Below, one piece after another: positions 6,220 through 7,383 of a DNA stretch of 7,383 nucleotides. Position 1 is the stretch's first letter; each line of letters begins with the position of its first letter. A model generated the notes under the pieces. It saw only the letters and a list, made by a program, of their open reading frames with translations. It was not told the DNA's origin and ran no database searches. This DNA comes from Balneolaceae bacterium (lineage in GTDB: Bacteria > Bacteroidota > Rhodothermia > Balneolales > Balneolaceae), in assembly GCA_007123985.1 (NCBI GenBank), contig SLGA01000321.1:1-7383 (forward strand), given 5' to 3'. A program made the translations under genes and the position numbers.

Positions 6220-6945
6220 CTACTCATCTTGTTTGTAGTTATTATTTCTCAGCCAGTTTAGTGTATTCTTGATGTAGTTATCATTCATTCCATGCTTTTC
6301 ATCTAAGAGAAGAAGTTGTGCAGAAATACCACGCTCTTTCAAATTCTGAATCTCTTTCTCCTGGTTTTTGTGATCCACAGTATCATCATTTTTACCATGT
6401 ATGGCAAGAATATTCAAATGATTAAGATTTTTCCAACCCTCTTCACTAATTACTTCAGTTTTTATTCTTGCGCCGATTACTACAATTTCATGGACGTGCT
6501 TCCATCGAGTAAGACCGAAATAACCGGCCACATAACCGCCCATGGAATATCCGATTACACAGATTCGGGACACGTTAATAAATTTTATGAGATTATCCAC
6601 TATTTCCTGGATAAATTCAGACGTAATTTCTAATGATTTGATGAACTGTTTCCGTTTTCCGTCGTACAGGTACCAGGCTCTACCCCATTTGGAAACCGTT
6701 TTGCCACCTCTTTTTTCATACAAAGGATAAGGTCCCTGAATAAACAAGTGGTAGGCCTCTACATCAAGAAGTGGTGCCATCTGTTTTTCAAAATCTTTTA
6801 AGTTGTCCCCGAATCCGTGTAGATAAAGAATCAAAGGTTTTTTATTTCCCTTTTTTCCCGTCTCAATCAGTTTGTAAGGAACTTCAATTTTAAAAGATGT
6901 TTTCCCCGAAATTAGCACATCTTTTGAAAGATCCGATTTCTGCAT
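6220..6945 (-). CDS. Alpha/beta-hydrolase, carboxylesterase/phospholipase type (Abhydrolase_2-like)
   Basis: Probably a cytosolic serine esterase, 241 aa, with no signal peptide or membrane segment. The fold markers are the oxyanion-region LYLHGFGDN at residues 40-48, the nucleophile elbow GYSMGG with Ser134, HGKNDDTVDH with the likely acid Asp187, and DEKHGM with the catalytic His218. GRAWYLYDG at 88-96 resembles the GRAWFD-like element of the carboxylesterase/acyl-protein thioesterase group, which has the same strand order and length. Substrate unknown. The gene lies 99 bases after a strong terminator that isolates it from the secreted-protein gene, so it should have its own promoter within 6946-7037. 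TTGATT/CATACT with a 16-base spacer on the minus strand is one weak candidate. The response regulator follows after 60 bases. The start at 6945 lacks a clear Shine-Dalgarno. Confidence 0.88.
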   Translation of the reverse strand: MQKSDLSKDVLISGKTSFKIEVPYKLIETGKKGNKKPLILYLHGFGDNLKDFEKQMAPLLDVEAYHLFIQGPYPLYEKRGGKTVSKWGRAWYLYDGKRKQFIKSLEITSEFIQEIVDNLIKFINVSRICVIGYSMGGYVAGYFGLTRWKHVHEIVVIGARIKTEVISEEGWKNLNHLNILAIHGKNDDTVDHKNQEKEIQNLKERGISAQLLLLDEKHGMNDNYIKNTLNWLRNNNYKQDE

Positions 6946-7037
6946 GCTTTGTATTTATAATACTGTACTTCGTAGTTATTTAAGAGTATGAAAATATTTT
7001 AATATTAATCAATCTCCAAACAATAAACCATCGAAGA

Positions 7038-7076
7038 CAAAAATTTTAATCAATCAGAATTTCTGATCGATTAAAA
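7038..7076 (-). terminator. Intrinsic terminator of the secreted-protein gene
   Basis: A near-perfect 33-base inverted repeat occupies 7044-7076. On the minus strand TTTTAATC-G-ATCAGAA and TTCTGAT-T-GATTAAAA pair over 16 positions, one of them a G-U pair, around a tiny loop. Five T's (7043-7039) follow at once. It starts 55 bases after the TAA at 7132. The stem is AT-rich. In the plus direction no T run follows, so it is directional for the minus strand. A dimeric repressor site of this length is a less likely alternative. Confidence 0.8.
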
Positions 7077-7131
7077 ATGATTGTAAAATGCAATTAGGCA
7101 CTTATAAAATCTCTTTTTCTTACATATATAA

Positions 7132-7383
7132 TTACTTCAGCACTGTTAGTTTTCTTGAGATTACGGAGCTTCCTGCTGTTAATCTGTACAGATAAATCCC
7201 ACTGGATAAACCTGAAGCATCGAAAGATATTCGATGGCTGCCGGCCTGCACAGTGCCATTTACCAGGGTAGCCACTTGCCGGCCTGTCATATCGTACACT
7301 TGGAGTGTTACATTACTGTTTTCCGGCAGTTCATAACTTATAGTTGTGGTTGGATTGAACGGGTTGGGGTAGTTTTGGTTGAG
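7132..7383 (-). CDS. 3' end of a secreted/surface protein with T9SS type A sorting domain (partial)
   Basis: Only the last 83 codons are inside the window; the gene continues beyond the right edge. The product begins LNQNYPNPFNPTTTISYE, then shows LQVYDMTGRQVATL, FDASGLSSGIYLYRL and ends SRKLTVLK. This is the complete C-terminal type A sorting domain (Por secretion tail), about 80 residues, used by the type IX secretion system to export and anchor large surface or extracellular proteins. The NYPNPFNP opening is typical of Balneolota, Rhodothermota and Ignavibacteria. What the missing N-terminal part does (enzyme, adhesin, other) cannot be told. The frame runs uninterrupted to the window edge and the stop is followed by a strong terminator. 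Confidence 0.9.
   Translation of the reverse strand, partial: LNQNYPNPFNPTTTISYELPENSNVTLQVYDMTGRQVATLVNGTVQAGSHRISFDASGLSSGIYLYRLTAGSSVISRKLTVLK

Noticed and set aside
6316..6730. Plus-strand open frames (105 and 62 codons) across the hydrolase
   Set aside because: They are antisense to the hydrolase, whose Ser-Asp-His motifs are intact. The phenylalanine and isoleucine-rich product reflects complementing a charged, lysine-rich gene.
1..7383. CRISPR array, insertion sequence, tRNA or defence system
   Set aside because: No regularly spaced repeats, transposase motifs, terminal inverted repeats, cloverleaf-like segments or defence-protein domains were seen on either strand.

Overview
The window looks like a chromosomal stretch from a Balneolota/Rhodothermota-type bacterium (the wider Bacteroidota–Ignavibacteria neighbourhood). 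The main evidence is the gene fragment at the right edge. It encodes a C-terminal type IX secretion (Por/T9SS type A) sorting domain that opens with LNQNYPNPFNPTTT, a form typical of those groups. The DNA is moderately AT-rich, most starts lack a good Shine-Dalgarno, and the small membrane protein families are also common there. No rRNA, tRNA, CRISPR array or insertion sequence was seen.

Layout. Positions 1-399 hold no convincing gene, only a short open frame and small palindromes. From 3940 down to 400 on the minus strand lies a run of five co-directional genes with gaps of 16, 36, 50 and 91 bases: a DUF805 membrane protein, a DUF4870/Tic20-like membrane protein, a two-helix membrane protein, a Rieske non-heme iron oxygenase alpha subunit with a TTG start, and a sugar-porter MFS permease. 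Positions 3941-4159 are a divergent intergenic region. It separates this run from a plus-strand glycerate 2-kinase (4160-5467). The kinase meets a minus-strand OmpR-type response regulator (5464-6159) tail to tail, and the two stop codons share the bases TTAA. Behind the regulator is an alpha/beta-hydrolase of the carboxylesterase/phospholipase type (6220-6945). A strong AT-rich hairpin terminator (7038-7076) separates it from the 3' end of the secreted-protein gene (7132 to the window edge).

How the genes may work together. The permease (probably proton-coupled sugar uptake), the Rieske oxygenase (oxidation of a small substrate, possibly a quaternary amine) and the glycerate kinase (feeding 2-phosphoglycerate into glycolysis) are all catabolic in flavour. 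Nothing in the sequence proves one pathway. The oxygenase has no reductase and the response regulator has no sensor kinase inside the window, so both need partners encoded elsewhere. Most of the window is ordinary metabolic chromosome. The least explained parts are the block of three small membrane proteins in front of the oxygenase and the gene-free left end.
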